A stretch of 64,000 bases of DNA from Chitinophaga rhizosphaerae (GTDB taxonomy: Bacteria > Bacteroidota > Bacteroidia > Chitinophagales > Chitinophagaceae): assembly GCF_003958645.1 (NCBI RefSeq), contig NZ_RXLO01000006.1, forward strand, positions 124,001-188,000. The letters are read 5' to 3'. Shown one piece after another: positions 1 to 9,100 of this stretch. The stretch's first letter is position 1. Each line of letters begins with the position of its first letter. A program made the translations under genes and the position numbers. Under the pieces are notes generated by a model, which was given only the letters and a program-made list of their open reading frames with translations, searched no databases and was not told where the DNA came from.

Positions 1-535
1 CGAACCGGATGGCGCGCATCATGCGCAGCGGATCGTCGCTGAAGGTCTGCCCCGGTTCCAGCGGTGTGCGGATGAGTTTGTCTTCCAGGTCTTTCAGCCC
101 GTTGAAAGGATCGATCAGTTTACCATAATCGGCTTCGTTGAGGCTGATCGCCAATGCGTTGATGGTAAAATCGCGGCGCAGCTGATCGTCTTCCAGCGTT
201 CCGGGCTCTACTTCGGGGTTCCGGGAATGATCCCGGTAGCTTTCGCGGCGGGCGCCCACGAATTCGATCTCCGTATCGTCGAATTTGATCTGGGCGGTAC
301 CGTATGTTTTGAAGAAATTGACTTTCAGGGACGGATCGAGCAACCGGGCCACCTGGTGCGCCAGCGCGATGCCATCTCCCACGCAAACGATATCCATGTC
401 TTTCGTAGGCCTGTCCAGCAGTTTGTCGCGCACGAACCCGCCGATCAGATAAGCGGGTACGCCGATCTGCCGGGCCGATTCCGCGACGCGTTCAAACAAA
501 TCCATTTCCCGTTTCGTACAGGGAATTTCCATCAT
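1..535 (-). CDS. cca: CCA tRNA nucleotidyltransferase (partial, C-terminus beyond left edge)
   Basis: N-terminal 178 residues of a class II CCA-adding enzyme / poly(A) polymerase-like nucleotidyltransferase, which adds or repairs the 3' CCA of tRNAs in the cytoplasm. Visible motifs are the nucleotidyltransferase signature GGFVRD followed by DMDIV (metal-binding aspartates), then RRDFTINALA and FSDDPLRMMRAIRF, all hallmarks of the PcnB/Cca head domain. The gene is open to the window edge, so the C-terminal RNA-binding (and possible HD) part is missing. Two adjacent ATG codons (533-535 and 530-532) could start it; the first is used. No clear Shine-Dalgarno, as usual for Bacteroidota. It lies 30 bp downstream of tsaC on the same strand, so an RNA/translation-related operon is likely. 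Confidence 0.93.
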   Translation of the reverse strand, partial: MMEIPCTKREMDLFERVAESARQIGVPAYLIGGFVRDKLLDRPTKDMDIVCVGDGIALAHQVARLLDPSLKVNFFKTYGTAQIKFDDTEIEFVGARRESYRDHSRNPEVEPGTLEDDQLRRDFTINALAISLNEADYGKLIDPFNGLKDLEDKLIRTPLEPGQTFSDDPLRMMRAIRF

Positions 536-565
536 GTATCTACCGTTTTAAGGCGCAAAAGTAAT

Positions 566-1138
566 TTAATCCCGGATGATTTCCAGCCTTCCGTCTTTCC
601 CGATGCGCACGATCCTGGAGGGGCGGGCCGGCGTTTCGTCCTGCTGCCGGTGCTCTACCACATAATCCACTCCGTTCCGGATTTCGGGGGAAACGTCCTT
701 GAAATTCGCGGGCGACGGTGCTCCGGAGATGTTGGCAGACGTGGAAACCAGGGGTTTGCGCAGTCTTTTCACCAAATGGCGGCAGAAAGGGTCCTGCACA
801 AGCCGGATGGCGATGGAACCGTCGTGATTGATGACGTTGGGGGCGAGATGGAGGGCGCCTTCGTAGATTACGGTCGTGGGGCGGTCGAACCCGGCCAGCA
901 CCCCGGCTATATCGTGCGGTGGCGAGGCGAGGTACTTCAGGAGGTCTTTGACGTCGGCCATGAGCACTACGAGGCTTTTGGCTTCATCGCGTCGTTTCAG
1001 GGCGTAGATTTTGCGTACGGCGGCTTCGTCGGTGGCGTCGCAGCCCAATCCCCAGATGGTGTCTGTGGGATAGAGAATGGTGCCTCCGTTGCGGAGGACT
1101 TCGAGCGAGCGGAGGATATCGTTTTCGAAATCGGTCAT
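566..1138 (-). CDS. tsaC: L-threonylcarbamoyladenylate synthase (Sua5/YciO/YrdC family)
   Basis: 190-aa YrdC-domain protein. The family makes threonylcarbamoyl-AMP from threonine, bicarbonate and ATP for the t6A37 modification of tRNAs reading ANN codons. The N-terminal YPTDTIWGLGCDA segment, KRRDEAKSL and the STSANISG block are the nucleotide- and threonine-binding signatures. The length suits the single-domain TsaC form without the extra Sua5 domain. The start at 1138 is chosen because its ATG overlaps the TGA of the upstream glycosyltransferase (ATGA), implying translational coupling; an in-frame upstream ATG at 1180 would add 14 basic residues that lie inside the glycosyltransferase gene. 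Followed by cca, fitting a tRNA-maturation group. Confidence 0.92.
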   Translation of the reverse strand: MTDFENDILRSLEVLRNGGTILYPTDTIWGLGCDATDEAAVRKIYALKRRDEAKSLVVLMADVKDLLKYLASPPHDIAGVLAGFDRPTTVIYEGALHLAPNVINHDGSIAIRLVQDPFCRHLVKRLRKPLVSTSANISGAPSPANFKDVSPEIRNGVDYVVEHRQQDETPARPSRIVRIGKDGRLEIIRD

Positions 1139-2265
1139 TTCAGGATGTTTTGATACACGTTCATCACGGCGCCGGCGCATTTTTCCGGCGTGAAGTTTTG
1201 GGCGTGGATGATGCCTTTTTCCACCATTTCCTGTCGCAGTGCGGGCTCGCCGGCTACGCGGAGCATGCCGTCGGCGATGCTGTCCACGCTGAAAGGGTCT
1301 ACGTACAGGGCGGCGTTGCCGCCGGTTTCCGCGAAGCAGGAGCCGGAAGCCGTTACCACGGGGGTATGGCTCCAGAGGGCTTCGAGGATGGGGATGCCGA
1401 ATCCTTCGAAAGTGGAAGGGTATAGCAGCGCCAGGGCGCCCTGGTAGAGCGCGGGCAGGTCGGGGAAGGCGAATTTTGTGACGTCGTTCAGGAAGATCAC
1501 CCGGCTGGTGAGGCCTTTTCCGGCCAGGTAGGCTTCGACTTTCTTTTTGTAGGAACCGCCGTCCCCCAATACCACCAGCGGCACATTGAGGCGGTCTTTG
1601 AGCCGGAACATGGCTTCGGCGATGCGGGCGAGGTTTTTCCGTTCGATGACGGAGCCTACGTAGAGGAAATATTCCGAGGGGAGGTTGTACCGGACCAGCA
1701 TCTGGCGGACCTTTTGCGGGTCGGGCGGGACCTGGAACGAGGGGTCGCAGGCCTGGTAGCAGACGGGGATTTTTTCTTCCGGAACGCCGTAGAATTCGAT
1801 AAGGTCGGCTTTCGTCTGCAGGCTGATGGCGATTACCTGGGCGGCCGCCTGGCAGGCGTATTTGGCTTTTTTGCGGTACGTGTTGACGTCGATGGGATTG
1901 TATTGCCGGGGGTACCGTTCAAAAATGAGATCGTGCATGGTGACGGTGCTGGGCACCCCGGTGCGGTGGATCCCGAAAGGCAGTTCGGCGCTGAGGCCAT
2001 GGAAAACGTCGATCCCGTGGCTTTTCAGCTCGTCGGACACCCAGCGGCTTCTCCAGACGGGTTTGAGGAGGCGGTGGAGGAATTGCCGGGGAACAACGGT
2101 TGTTACGGCACCGGGGGGGCGGTACAGCGGCTTCACCTTGGGGGCGAAGAGCACATATTCGTGTTCGGGGTGATATTCCGCCAGGGAGGAAACCAGCGTA
2201 CGGCTGTAATTCCCCAATCCCGTGCGGTTCTGAAAGGCCCTTTTGGCGTCGAAACCGATTCTCAA
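1135..2265 (-). CDS. GT4-type glycosyltransferase, family 1 fold
   Basis: About 376 aa, a retaining GT-B glycosyltransferase of the GT4 (Glycos_transf_1) group, expected to transfer a sugar from a nucleotide-sugar donor to a glycan or lipid acceptor at the cytoplasmic face. Seen: N-terminal RIGFDAKRAFQNRTGLGNY acceptor-side loop, a central hinge SEYFLYVGSVIERKNL, and the C-terminal donor-site EGFGIPILEAL (EX7E motif). I place the start at a TTG (2263-2265) giving MRIGFDAKR; the upstream in-frame ATG at 2418 would add about 50 residues encoded by AT-rich, non-coding-looking DNA. The stop overlaps the tsaC start. Substrate not predictable. Divergent from the peptide cluster at 2436. Confidence 0.85.
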   Translation of the reverse strand: MRIGFDAKRAFQNRTGLGNYSRTLVSSLAEYHPEHEYVLFAPKVKPLYRPPGAVTTVVPRQFLHRLLKPVWRSRWVSDELKSHGIDVFHGLSAELPFGIHRTGVPSTVTMHDLIFERYPRQYNPIDVNTYRKKAKYACQAAAQVIAISLQTKADLIEFYGVPEEKIPVCYQACDPSFQVPPDPQKVRQMLVRYNLPSEYFLYVGSVIERKNLARIAEAMFRLKDRLNVPLVVLGDGGSYKKKVEAYLAGKGLTSRVIFLNDVTKFAFPDLPALYQGALALLYPSTFEGFGIPILEALWSHTPVVTASGSCFAETGGNAALYVDPFSVDSIADGMLRVAGEPALRQEMVEKGIIHAQNFTPEKCAGAVMNVYQNILK

Positions 2266-2435
2266 TGCTTTTAATTTGATCAGACGGCAAAATACTGAAT
2301 TTGATTTTTTTCTTTCCCGCAAAAATTTTAACTTAAATGTCTCATTTAATGATCGGAACGGACAAGTTCCGCAGAACCATATAAAAAGGAAAGGAAAGCA
2401 AAAGTCATTGTTCACCACCCAATTTTTTTCCTGAC

Positions 2436-2615
2436 ATGAAACCCAATGAAAAACTCATGAAGCCGTTTTTCGCGCAGCTGCTGGAGTCGCAGCAACAGCT
2501 AAACACGAGCCCTCAAACTGCAGAAAATTCTCACTGGACCAGCAAACTGGCCGATGTGCCTGACCAGACCCAGAAATACCCGTCAGACGGTGATGAGGAA
2601 TGGTGGTTGCTGTAA
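2436..2615 (+). CDS. Microviridin-type graspetide precursor peptide
   Basis: 59-aa peptide (ATG 2436, TAA 2613-2615). The leader carries PFFAQLLESQ at residues 10-19, close to the conserved microviridin leader motif PFFARFLEGQ that docks on the ATP-grasp ligases. The C-terminal core TQKYPSDGDEEWWLL (45-59) matches the microviridin core TxKYPSDx(D/E)(D/E). By analogy, T45-D51 and S50-D53 would form omega-esters and K47-E54 an omega-amide, giving a tricyclic cage. Two ligase genes of exactly the required kinds follow at 2692 and 3650. Oddities: Asp instead of Glu at the second ester position, Gln at the protease-facing position 46, Arg to Gln in the leader motif, and a hydrophobic WWLL tail. 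The family consists of serine-protease inhibitors; no target is known here. Confidence 0.93.
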   Translation: MKPNEKLMKPFFAQLLESQQQLNTSPQTAENSHWTSKLADVPDQTQKYPSDGDEEWWLL

Positions 2616-2643
2616 TCCCTGATTTTCAACGACGATTTTCTTA

Positions 2644-2672
2644 GGCAACGGCCCGGCGGCTGTTGCCCTTTT
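2644..2672 (+). terminator. Intercistronic terminator/attenuator between precursor and ligase genes
   Basis: A 10-bp stem (2644-2653 with 2658-2667, one G-T pair) closes a 4-nt loop and is followed by CTTTTG. It lies between the precursor stop and the first ligase start. Partial termination here would give many more precursor than enzyme transcripts, as expected for a stoichiometric peptide and catalytic enzymes. Confidence 0.75.
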
Positions 2673-2691
2673 GTTATTCGCCAACTTCTCC

Positions 2692-3657
2692 ATGATACTC
2701 TGCCTTACGCATTCCCAGGATACATTTACGATAGAACGTGTTCAGCAACGGCTGGAATCACTCGGATATGAGGGTTTCCGGTTCAATACCGACGAGTTCG
2801 GCACCAGATACCGCCTTCGTTACCGTTTACATACCAACGGCCCGCAATACGAGCTCCGGTGCGGCAACCGGGTGATCGACGCCCGGGAGATCCGCGGCGT
2901 ATGGTACCGGAAGATGTGGGACCTCCAGGTCCCTCCTTCCCTCGACCCCGCCTACGTACCGGCGTTCCTCAAAGAATACCGCACCTCGCTCAATATCTTC
3001 CTCGAATCGCTGGACGTGCCCTGGATCAACCGGATGGACCTCGACCATGCCGTGGGCGCCAACAAGCTCATGCAGCTCACCGCCGCCCGGTCTGTAGGGC
3101 TCCAGGTGCCGCAGACCCTTTTCAGCAACCATGCAGAAGACGCCATCCGCTTTTACGACGATCATGGCGGCAATGTGGTCGTTAAACTGCACGGGGCGCT
3201 GTCCAAATCCATGGACGGGAAAAGCAACTTCTTCCCCACCACCCGCCTGCGGAAGGAGGACGTTCCCATGCTGGAATCCCTGTCTGCCTGCCCCATGATC
3301 TTACAGGAATACATCCCGAAAGACCGGGAATTACGCGTAATTTATATCGACGGGGATTTTTATACCGGGAGCCTTCGCGCCCCGGAGCTGACCGACTGGC
3401 GGACGGCCAATACCACCCTCGTTTCCTGGGAAACCTGGGAGCTGCCGGCAGACGTAGAAGAGAAGATACACGACATGATGACTTTACTGGGCTTGCCTTT
3501 CGGCGCCATAGACATGATCGTGCGGCCAGACGGCGAACATGTTTTCCTCGAAGTGAACCCCCAGGGCGAATGGGGCATGCTGGAGAAATACCTCGGTTTC
3601 CCCATTGCCGCCACCATCGCCGAAAAATTAGTCAACCGAATCGAACAGTATGGGTAA
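2692..3657 (+). CDS. MvdC-family ATP-grasp peptide maturase (microviridin omega-amide ligase)
   Basis: 321-aa ATP-grasp ligase. The family activates a precursor Glu carboxylate with ATP and joins it to the core lysine. Sequence signs: N-terminal CLTHSQDTFTIERV, a WYRKMW segment, QEYIPKDRELRVIYIDG (ATP-grasp core), DWRTAN, and the metal-binding FLEVNPQGEWGML near residues 290-302. These match the MdnB/MvdC branch rather than MdnC/MvdD. The ATG at 2692 gives a start like the family's; an in-frame TTG at 2671 is less likely. It overlaps mvdD by 8 bp, so both ligases are translationally coupled. Which ligase makes which bond is taken from known microviridin systems, not shown here. Confidence 0.9.
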   Translation: MILCLTHSQDTFTIERVQQRLESLGYEGFRFNTDEFGTRYRLRYRLHTNGPQYELRCGNRVIDAREIRGVWYRKMWDLQVPPSLDPAYVPAFLKEYRTSLNIFLESLDVPWINRMDLDHAVGANKLMQLTAARSVGLQVPQTLFSNHAEDAIRFYDDHGGNVVVKLHGALSKSMDGKSNFFPTTRLRKEDVPMLESLSACPMILQEYIPKDRELRVIYIDGDFYTGSLRAPELTDWRTANTTLVSWETWELPADVEEKIHDMMTLLGLPFGAIDMIVRPDGEHVFLEVNPQGEWGMLEKYLGFPIAATIAEKLVNRIEQYG

Positions 3658-4651
3658 AATTCTGATTATCACACATTCAGCAGACAATGAAGCCGTTACA
3701 TCCGTTATGGGACACCTCGAAGCCGCCGGCGCCACACCGGTCAGGTTCAATGTAGACCGCTATCCCCTCGTTACCCGACTTACTTCCGAATACAATGGCC
3801 ATGGCCGCCGGCTTTGGCTGGACGACGGGCAGCGCTCCCAGCAGCTCGAGGATCTGGATGCCGTCTGGTACCGCCGCAGTTACCATATCGCCGACGGGCT
3901 CGACCAGGTGCTGGAAAAACCCTATCTCTCCCCCGCTGCCGGTGAGATCAGGCGTACACTTTTCGGGATGCTCGAATCCCTTCCCTGTTTCCAAATGGAA
4001 CGGTACAGCGTGTACCGGCGGCTGGACAGCAAGGAAGAACAGCTGCGCCTCGCCACCGAATGCGGACTGCTGACGCCGGCCACCTGCATCACGAACAGCC
4101 CTGAGCGGCTGGGGCAATTCATGAAAGAAGTGAACGGCCCCATCGTGGCGAAGATGCAAAGCGCATTCGCCATCCAGCAAGACGGGCAGGAACAGGTCGT
4201 GTTTACGAGCGAGATCAGGGCAGACCATCTCGAACAATTGCCGCAACTTCGCTTCTGCCCCATGACTTTCCAGGAAAAACTGCCGAAGGCGCTGGAATTG
4301 CGGGTGAATATGGTAGGAAAGGAAATGTTCGCGTTCAGCATCGATTCCGCGCAACAGCCCGGGGCGGAAACGGACTGGCGGAAGGAAGGCGCCGCGCTCG
4401 CCGTGCAATGGCGGCCTTATGAACTCCCGGCTTCCGTAGCAGCGGGATTGTCGCGGTTGATGGACCGATACGGCCTTAACTACGGCGCCATCGATCTTAT
4501 CCTCACGCCAGCAGGGAAATACTACTTCCTGGAGCTCAATGCGGCCGGCGAGTTTTTCTGGCTGGACAAACTTTGCGACGCCGCCATTTCCCGGCAACTG
4601 GCGGCGGTGCTGGCCGGAACGGCGGAAAGGAGAAAGTCCCTCATCCCCTGA
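3650..4651 (+). CDS. MvdD-family ATP-grasp peptide maturase (microviridin omega-ester ligase)
   Basis: 333-aa ATP-grasp ligase of the MdnC/MvdD branch, which forms the two lactones (Thr-Asp and Ser-acidic) of microviridins before the amide is closed. Seen: LIITHSADNEAVTSV at the N-terminus, CPMTFQEKLPKALELRV, DWRKEG, YGLNYGAIDLI and the metal-binding FLELNAAGEFFWL; the Pro usual in the last motif (NPxGEF) is Ala here, while the metal-binding Glu and Asn are kept. It starts inside the end of mvdC (8-bp overlap). No transporter, acetyltransferase or leader protease follows: the next gene is convergent, so export and leader removal must be supplied elsewhere or are not needed. Confidence 0.91.
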   Translation: MGKILIITHSADNEAVTSVMGHLEAAGATPVRFNVDRYPLVTRLTSEYNGHGRRLWLDDGQRSQQLEDLDAVWYRRSYHIADGLDQVLEKPYLSPAAGEIRRTLFGMLESLPCFQMERYSVYRRLDSKEEQLRLATECGLLTPATCITNSPERLGQFMKEVNGPIVAKMQSAFAIQQDGQEQVVFTSEIRADHLEQLPQLRFCPMTFQEKLPKALELRVNMVGKEMFAFSIDSAQQPGAETDWRKEGAALAVQWRPYELPASVAAGLSRLMDRYGLNYGAIDLILTPAGKYYFLELNAAGEFFWLDKLCDAAISRQLAAVLAGTAERRKSLIP

Positions 4652-4675
4652 ATCCCTTTCAAAAAAAACGGCTCG

Positions 4676-4710
4676 CCCCAAAAAGGAACAGCCCCGCAAA
4701 TGCAGGGCTG
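4676..4710 (-). terminator. Terminator between convergent mvdD and susD (locus A)
   Basis: Hairpin 4689-4710 (6 outer and 2 inner base pairs around one mismatch) in the 84-bp gap between convergent genes. On the minus strand it is followed by TTCCTTTTT, so it mainly ends the locus A transcript; it may also stop the ligase transcript. Confidence 0.7.
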
Positions 4711-4735
4711 CTTTCGATATATCCATCAATTTGCA

Positions 4736-6118
4736 CTAGTAACCTTCGTTCTGTTTCAGCTTCGGGTTGCGCAACAGTTCCGCGTCGGTGAACGGGAACC
4801 AGAGGCGCGTGGCGTTCCGGCCTTTCGAAGTAAGGAAAGCTTCCGCTTTTCCGAAACGCTTCATATCCATCCAGCGCCGGCCTTCGCCCACCAGCTCGCG
4901 GCGGCGTTCCTTTTCCAGTTCGGCGAGGAAAGCGGTGGCGTTCGCGAAATCCCCGGCGTTTTTCGGGCTGGCGTTCCGCGCCGTGCGCAATTGGTTGTAG
5001 CGGGTTACATCGACCACGTTTTGCCGCGCGGCCGCTTCCGCCGAAATCAGATACGCTTCGCTGATACGCACGAGCGGATACATGACATACACGGCGGCGG
5101 CGGATTGCAGCGTATCGGTCGAGTATTTCAGCAAATAATTCACATCCCTTCCGGTAGCGTTCTGTTTCGCTTTGCGGATGATTTCGCGGCGGGTATCTCC
5201 CGGTTCGTATGAATCCGCCAGCACATCGTCCATCGACGTGAGGCCCGTGCCATTGCCGAGGAACGGCGGCGCGGGACTGTAGAAGCTGAACAGGCCATAG
5301 CGTTCGTAGGCGCTGGGCATCGGGCCGTCAGACATCTGCCAGACCATCTCGCCGGCGGGGCTGTTGTACCGGAAAATCGGCGAGAACGAGCCGGCCGACA
5401 GGCTTCTCTTCCCCGAGCCGATCACGGCTTCCGCCAGTTCCTTCGCCCGGGCGTGTTTGCCACGCTGCAGGCTCACCCGCGCCAGGAGCAGCTGTGCGGC
5501 TTGCTTCGACGCGGCTTTGGGGGATTTGAAATCGCCCAGTAAGGGAATGGCGGCTTCGAGGTCATTCTCCACCTGGTCGAGCACTTCGGTTTCGGTGCTT
5601 TTCGGTTTGCGGATCTGGTCGATATCCGTTTCCACGGAAGCGATGAGCACCACGCCGCCAAACACTTCGGCCAGCTGGTTGTAGGAATGCGCGCGGATGA
5701 CGAGGGCTTCGCCCAGCAGTTGCCGCATCGCCGGCGTTGCCGGATTCCCGATTTTGCCGATCACGAAATTCGCGTTCCCGATGGCGGTATATGCGGCGAT
5801 GTACAACCGCCCGATCCCGAAACCATCGGCGGAACTGGGGTTGCAGGCTTCGTAGGCTTGCGGGTTAAAGAGCGCAGGATTGCCGCCCTGCAGGGAAATG
5901 ATATCGTCGCTGTAAATGTCCGTCATGGGGTACGACTGCGGCGGCCAGCTGCCCGCCATGCTCATGTAAGTGCCTTTCAGCAGGAGCGCGATGTCGTTGT
6001 CGGTGAGCTGATCTTTCCCGATCGCCTGGTCTGGCGCAGGCCTGTCGAGGTATTTGCCGCAGGAGACGAGTGTCGCCACACCTGCCACGATTAAGTATTT
6101 TTTATAGTTAAGAAACAT
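4736..6118 (-). CDS. SusD/RagB-like outer-membrane nutrient-binding lipoprotein (locus A)
   Basis: 460-aa SusD homologue. SusD proteins sit on the outer cell surface as the lid of a SusC channel and capture glycans or peptides. A lipoprotein signal with Cys20 (TLVSCGKYLD) is visible, then the TPR-rich SusD fold (EALVIRAHSYNQLAEVFGG around 145) and the C-terminal RagB-type LEKERRRELVGEGRRWMDMKRF and LRNPKLKQNEGY end. Slightly shorter than the usual 480-600 aa. It follows its SusC partner after 21 bp, in the standard order sigma-FecR-SusC-SusD. No hydrolase gene is adjacent, so the substrate cannot be inferred. Confidence 0.93.
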   Translation of the reverse strand: MFLNYKKYLIVAGVATLVSCGKYLDRPAPDQAIGKDQLTDNDIALLLKGTYMSMAGSWPPQSYPMTDIYSDDIISLQGGNPALFNPQAYEACNPSSADGFGIGRLYIAAYTAIGNANFVIGKIGNPATPAMRQLLGEALVIRAHSYNQLAEVFGGVVLIASVETDIDQIRKPKSTETEVLDQVENDLEAAIPLLGDFKSPKAASKQAAQLLLARVSLQRGKHARAKELAEAVIGSGKRSLSAGSFSPIFRYNSPAGEMVWQMSDGPMPSAYERYGLFSFYSPAPPFLGNGTGLTSMDDVLADSYEPGDTRREIIRKAKQNATGRDVNYLLKYSTDTLQSAAAVYVMYPLVRISEAYLISAEAAARQNVVDVTRYNQLRTARNASPKNAGDFANATAFLAELEKERRRELVGEGRRWMDMKRFGKAEAFLTSKGRNATRLWFPFTDAELLRNPKLKQNEGY

Positions 6119-6139
6119 GATGTGTTTGTTTTAATGATG

Positions 6140-9100
6140 TCAGAAACGAAGATCGATACCGAAGGAAACGGCGCGTGGCAGCGGCGCTACGTCTCGCTGC
6201 AACCCGGATTCCAGGCCCTGTTCGGGATCGTCCGCATTCAATCGTTGGTCCTTTATCGTGAACAGGTTCTGCGTGGCCGCGTACACCCGCACCTGCTGGA
6301 ATCCCGCTCGCTGTATGAGGCTATTGGGCAGGTTGTATGCCAGCGTCACGTTGCGGCAGCGCACGAACGAGCCGCTGTAGATGTAATGGGTGGAGGGCAT
6401 GAGGTTCCAGTCGTTGGTCCTTCCGGCGCCATGCTCACCCACGATCGCGCGGGGATAGCGGGCGGCGTCGCCGGGCTTCTGCCATCGGTCCAGCACCCAG
6501 GTCGGTTTGTTGTTCACTACGCCGGTCCAGATATCGAAGTCATAGTTGCGGTAGAACTGTTCACTGAAGTTGTAGATGCTGTTCCCGAAATTGAATGCCA
6601 GCTGGGTGTTGAGGCTGAAACCCTTCCAGCCCAGGTCCACCGTTAAGCCGCCGTTCACTTTCGGCAGGGCCACGGGTATATACACCATATCCTGCTGGTT
6701 GATCTTCCCGTCTTTGTTCATATCGGTATAGACGAGGTCGCCCGTTTGCGGGTCCACGCCTTCCGACTGGTACAACTGCAACAATCCCAGCGGCTGGCCG
6801 ATGCGCACGGATCCCATGGGGCTTCCCGGGAAATACACGCCGAAGGCCATGGTGCTGTCTCTCAGTTCGGTAACGCGGTTGCGGTTGATATTGGCCACGG
6901 CGCTCACTTCCCAATGGAACGCGCCGGGTTTGCCGGTAACGGATACGGCGAGGTCGAGCCCGCGGTTGGTCATGGCACCGAGGTTCACGCGCTGCGAGGT
7001 AAACCCGCCGCTCGACCAGGGAATCTGCCGGCTGGTGAGCAATCCGTCGGTTTTTTTCACGTAATATTCTGCGGTGATGGAAAGGCGGTCGTTGAAAAAG
7101 CGCGTTTCCAGGCCGATGTCGTGCTGGCGCGTGCGTTCCCATTTAAGGTTGGGATTGCCGAGCAGGGTATTGAGGCGAAGGGCGGGCTCGTTGAGATAGA
7201 GCAGGCTGTTGACGAGGTCTTGCGTATCGTAATGCCCCACCGGCCGGATGTTCCCCGTGATCCCGAAGCTGCTTCTCACCTTCAGGTAGCTAAGGGTATT
7301 GTTGCCGCGGAGGAAGTTTTCGTCGGACACGATCCAGCCGCCCGAAATGGCCGGGAACCAGGCCTGGCGGTATTTCTTCAGCTTGCTCGTGCCATCGCGG
7401 CGCAGGCTCATACTGAGGAGATATTTGCCGTTCCAGCTCATGTTGGAGCGCACGAAATACGATTCCGAATATTCTTCGTAGAGGCGGTTTTCGCTATTAT
7501 AGTAGTTCGTGGAAATGGAAGCGTTGGCCGGTTTCCAAAGGCCCTCGATCATGGGAAAACCTTGCAGGTTCTTCCTGTTGATCCGGTACTGGTTCCCTGT
7601 GAACTCCTGGCCCAGCAAAGCATCGCCTTTGAGTTTGCTGTAGCTGAAACGGTAAGTCAATACGTTGTTGAGCGTATATCGCATCCCTTTGTTCTCCGTT
7701 TCCTGGTAATCTCCTTTGGTGCCGAGGCCGCCGTAGCTGTGGGGCGACATAAACTCCACCAGGTTGCTTTCGCTCCGCGATCCGGCGATCATGGAACGGA
7801 AGCTGAAGTTCTTGTTCAGCGTGGCTTCCGCAAAGAAATTACCGGTGTAGTTCCAGTTGTCTTTCCTGTTGTCATAGAAATAGCGGAGGATGCCGTAGGG
7901 GTGCTCCTGGAAACCGTTCCAGTAGTCCCAGGTGCCGTCGGGATTGGTTTTGATGGAATCGGGCGTATCCGGCCGTGCGGCGATGGCGGAGTTGATGGCT
8001 TCGGCCAGGCCGTCGTAGCGGACTTTCGAAATGCTCACGTCCATGCCTGCTTTCAGCCAGCGGTTCACTTTCTGGGTGAGGGCCAGTTTGCCGGAATAGC
8101 GGTCGAGGCGGCCATCTCCCACGGCATTGGCTTCACCGTATTTCCCGAAAGAAAAATAATAACTGGTCTGGTTGCTGCCGCCGGCGATGCTCAGCTGGAT
8201 GTTGGAGAGCGGTGCGCTGGAGGGCTTCACTTTATCGAGCCAGTTGAAATCGTCCGGCCCCATTTTCAGTTCGTTCATCTGGAGGTTGAGGATGTCCTTT
8301 TCCTCGCGGAGATTGGCTTCCTCCCCGGGCGTAACGCCGCCAGCGAGGCGCCTGTCGATATCCCCGATCCGGTTCTGGCGCGCTTCCCTGAACATCATGG
8401 CGTATTCGCCGCTGTTGAGCGGGCGGTAAGAGAAAGACGACATGTTGAAGCCCGTGTAGGCGTTGATGTTAACGACGGGCCTGGCGCCGAAGGAACCTTT
8501 CTTCGTCGTAATGAGGATCACGCCCTGCGCGCCTCTTGCACCGTACATCGCCGAAGACGCGGCGTCTTTCAGTACTTCGATAGACGCGATATCCTGCGGA
8601 TTGAGGTTGAACATGCTGAAGTTGGCGTTGGCGCCCGAGGGCGCCGCGTCGATCACCAGTCCGTCTACCACGATCAGCGGGTTGGAGCCGGATCCGGTCA
8701 CATTATTTTGAATGGTTTGCACTCCACGGATGGTGAAGTTGGGCATGGAACCCGGTGTGGCGCCGGTGTTCGAGACAGACAGTCCGGCCACGCGCCCCTG
8801 CAGGGCGGATATGGGGTTGTTGACCATGTTCTCTTCCGGTTTCAGCGCCCCGACTTTCCCGATGGAGCCGGACAGCACACGTTTCTGCCGGGTGCCGTAT
8901 CCCACCACGATCACTTCGTTCAACCGCGAGCCGCCGGTTTGCAGTGGCAGCTGGAGTGCCAGCGGGCCGCGGTCTTTCACGGGAAATTCCATCTGCCGGT
9001 AGCCCAACGAGGTTACGACCAGTACGGCACCCCCGGTCACGGAAACGCTGAACTGCCCGTCTTCATTGGAGATAGCGCCCTTTCCGGTGCCTTTTACGAT

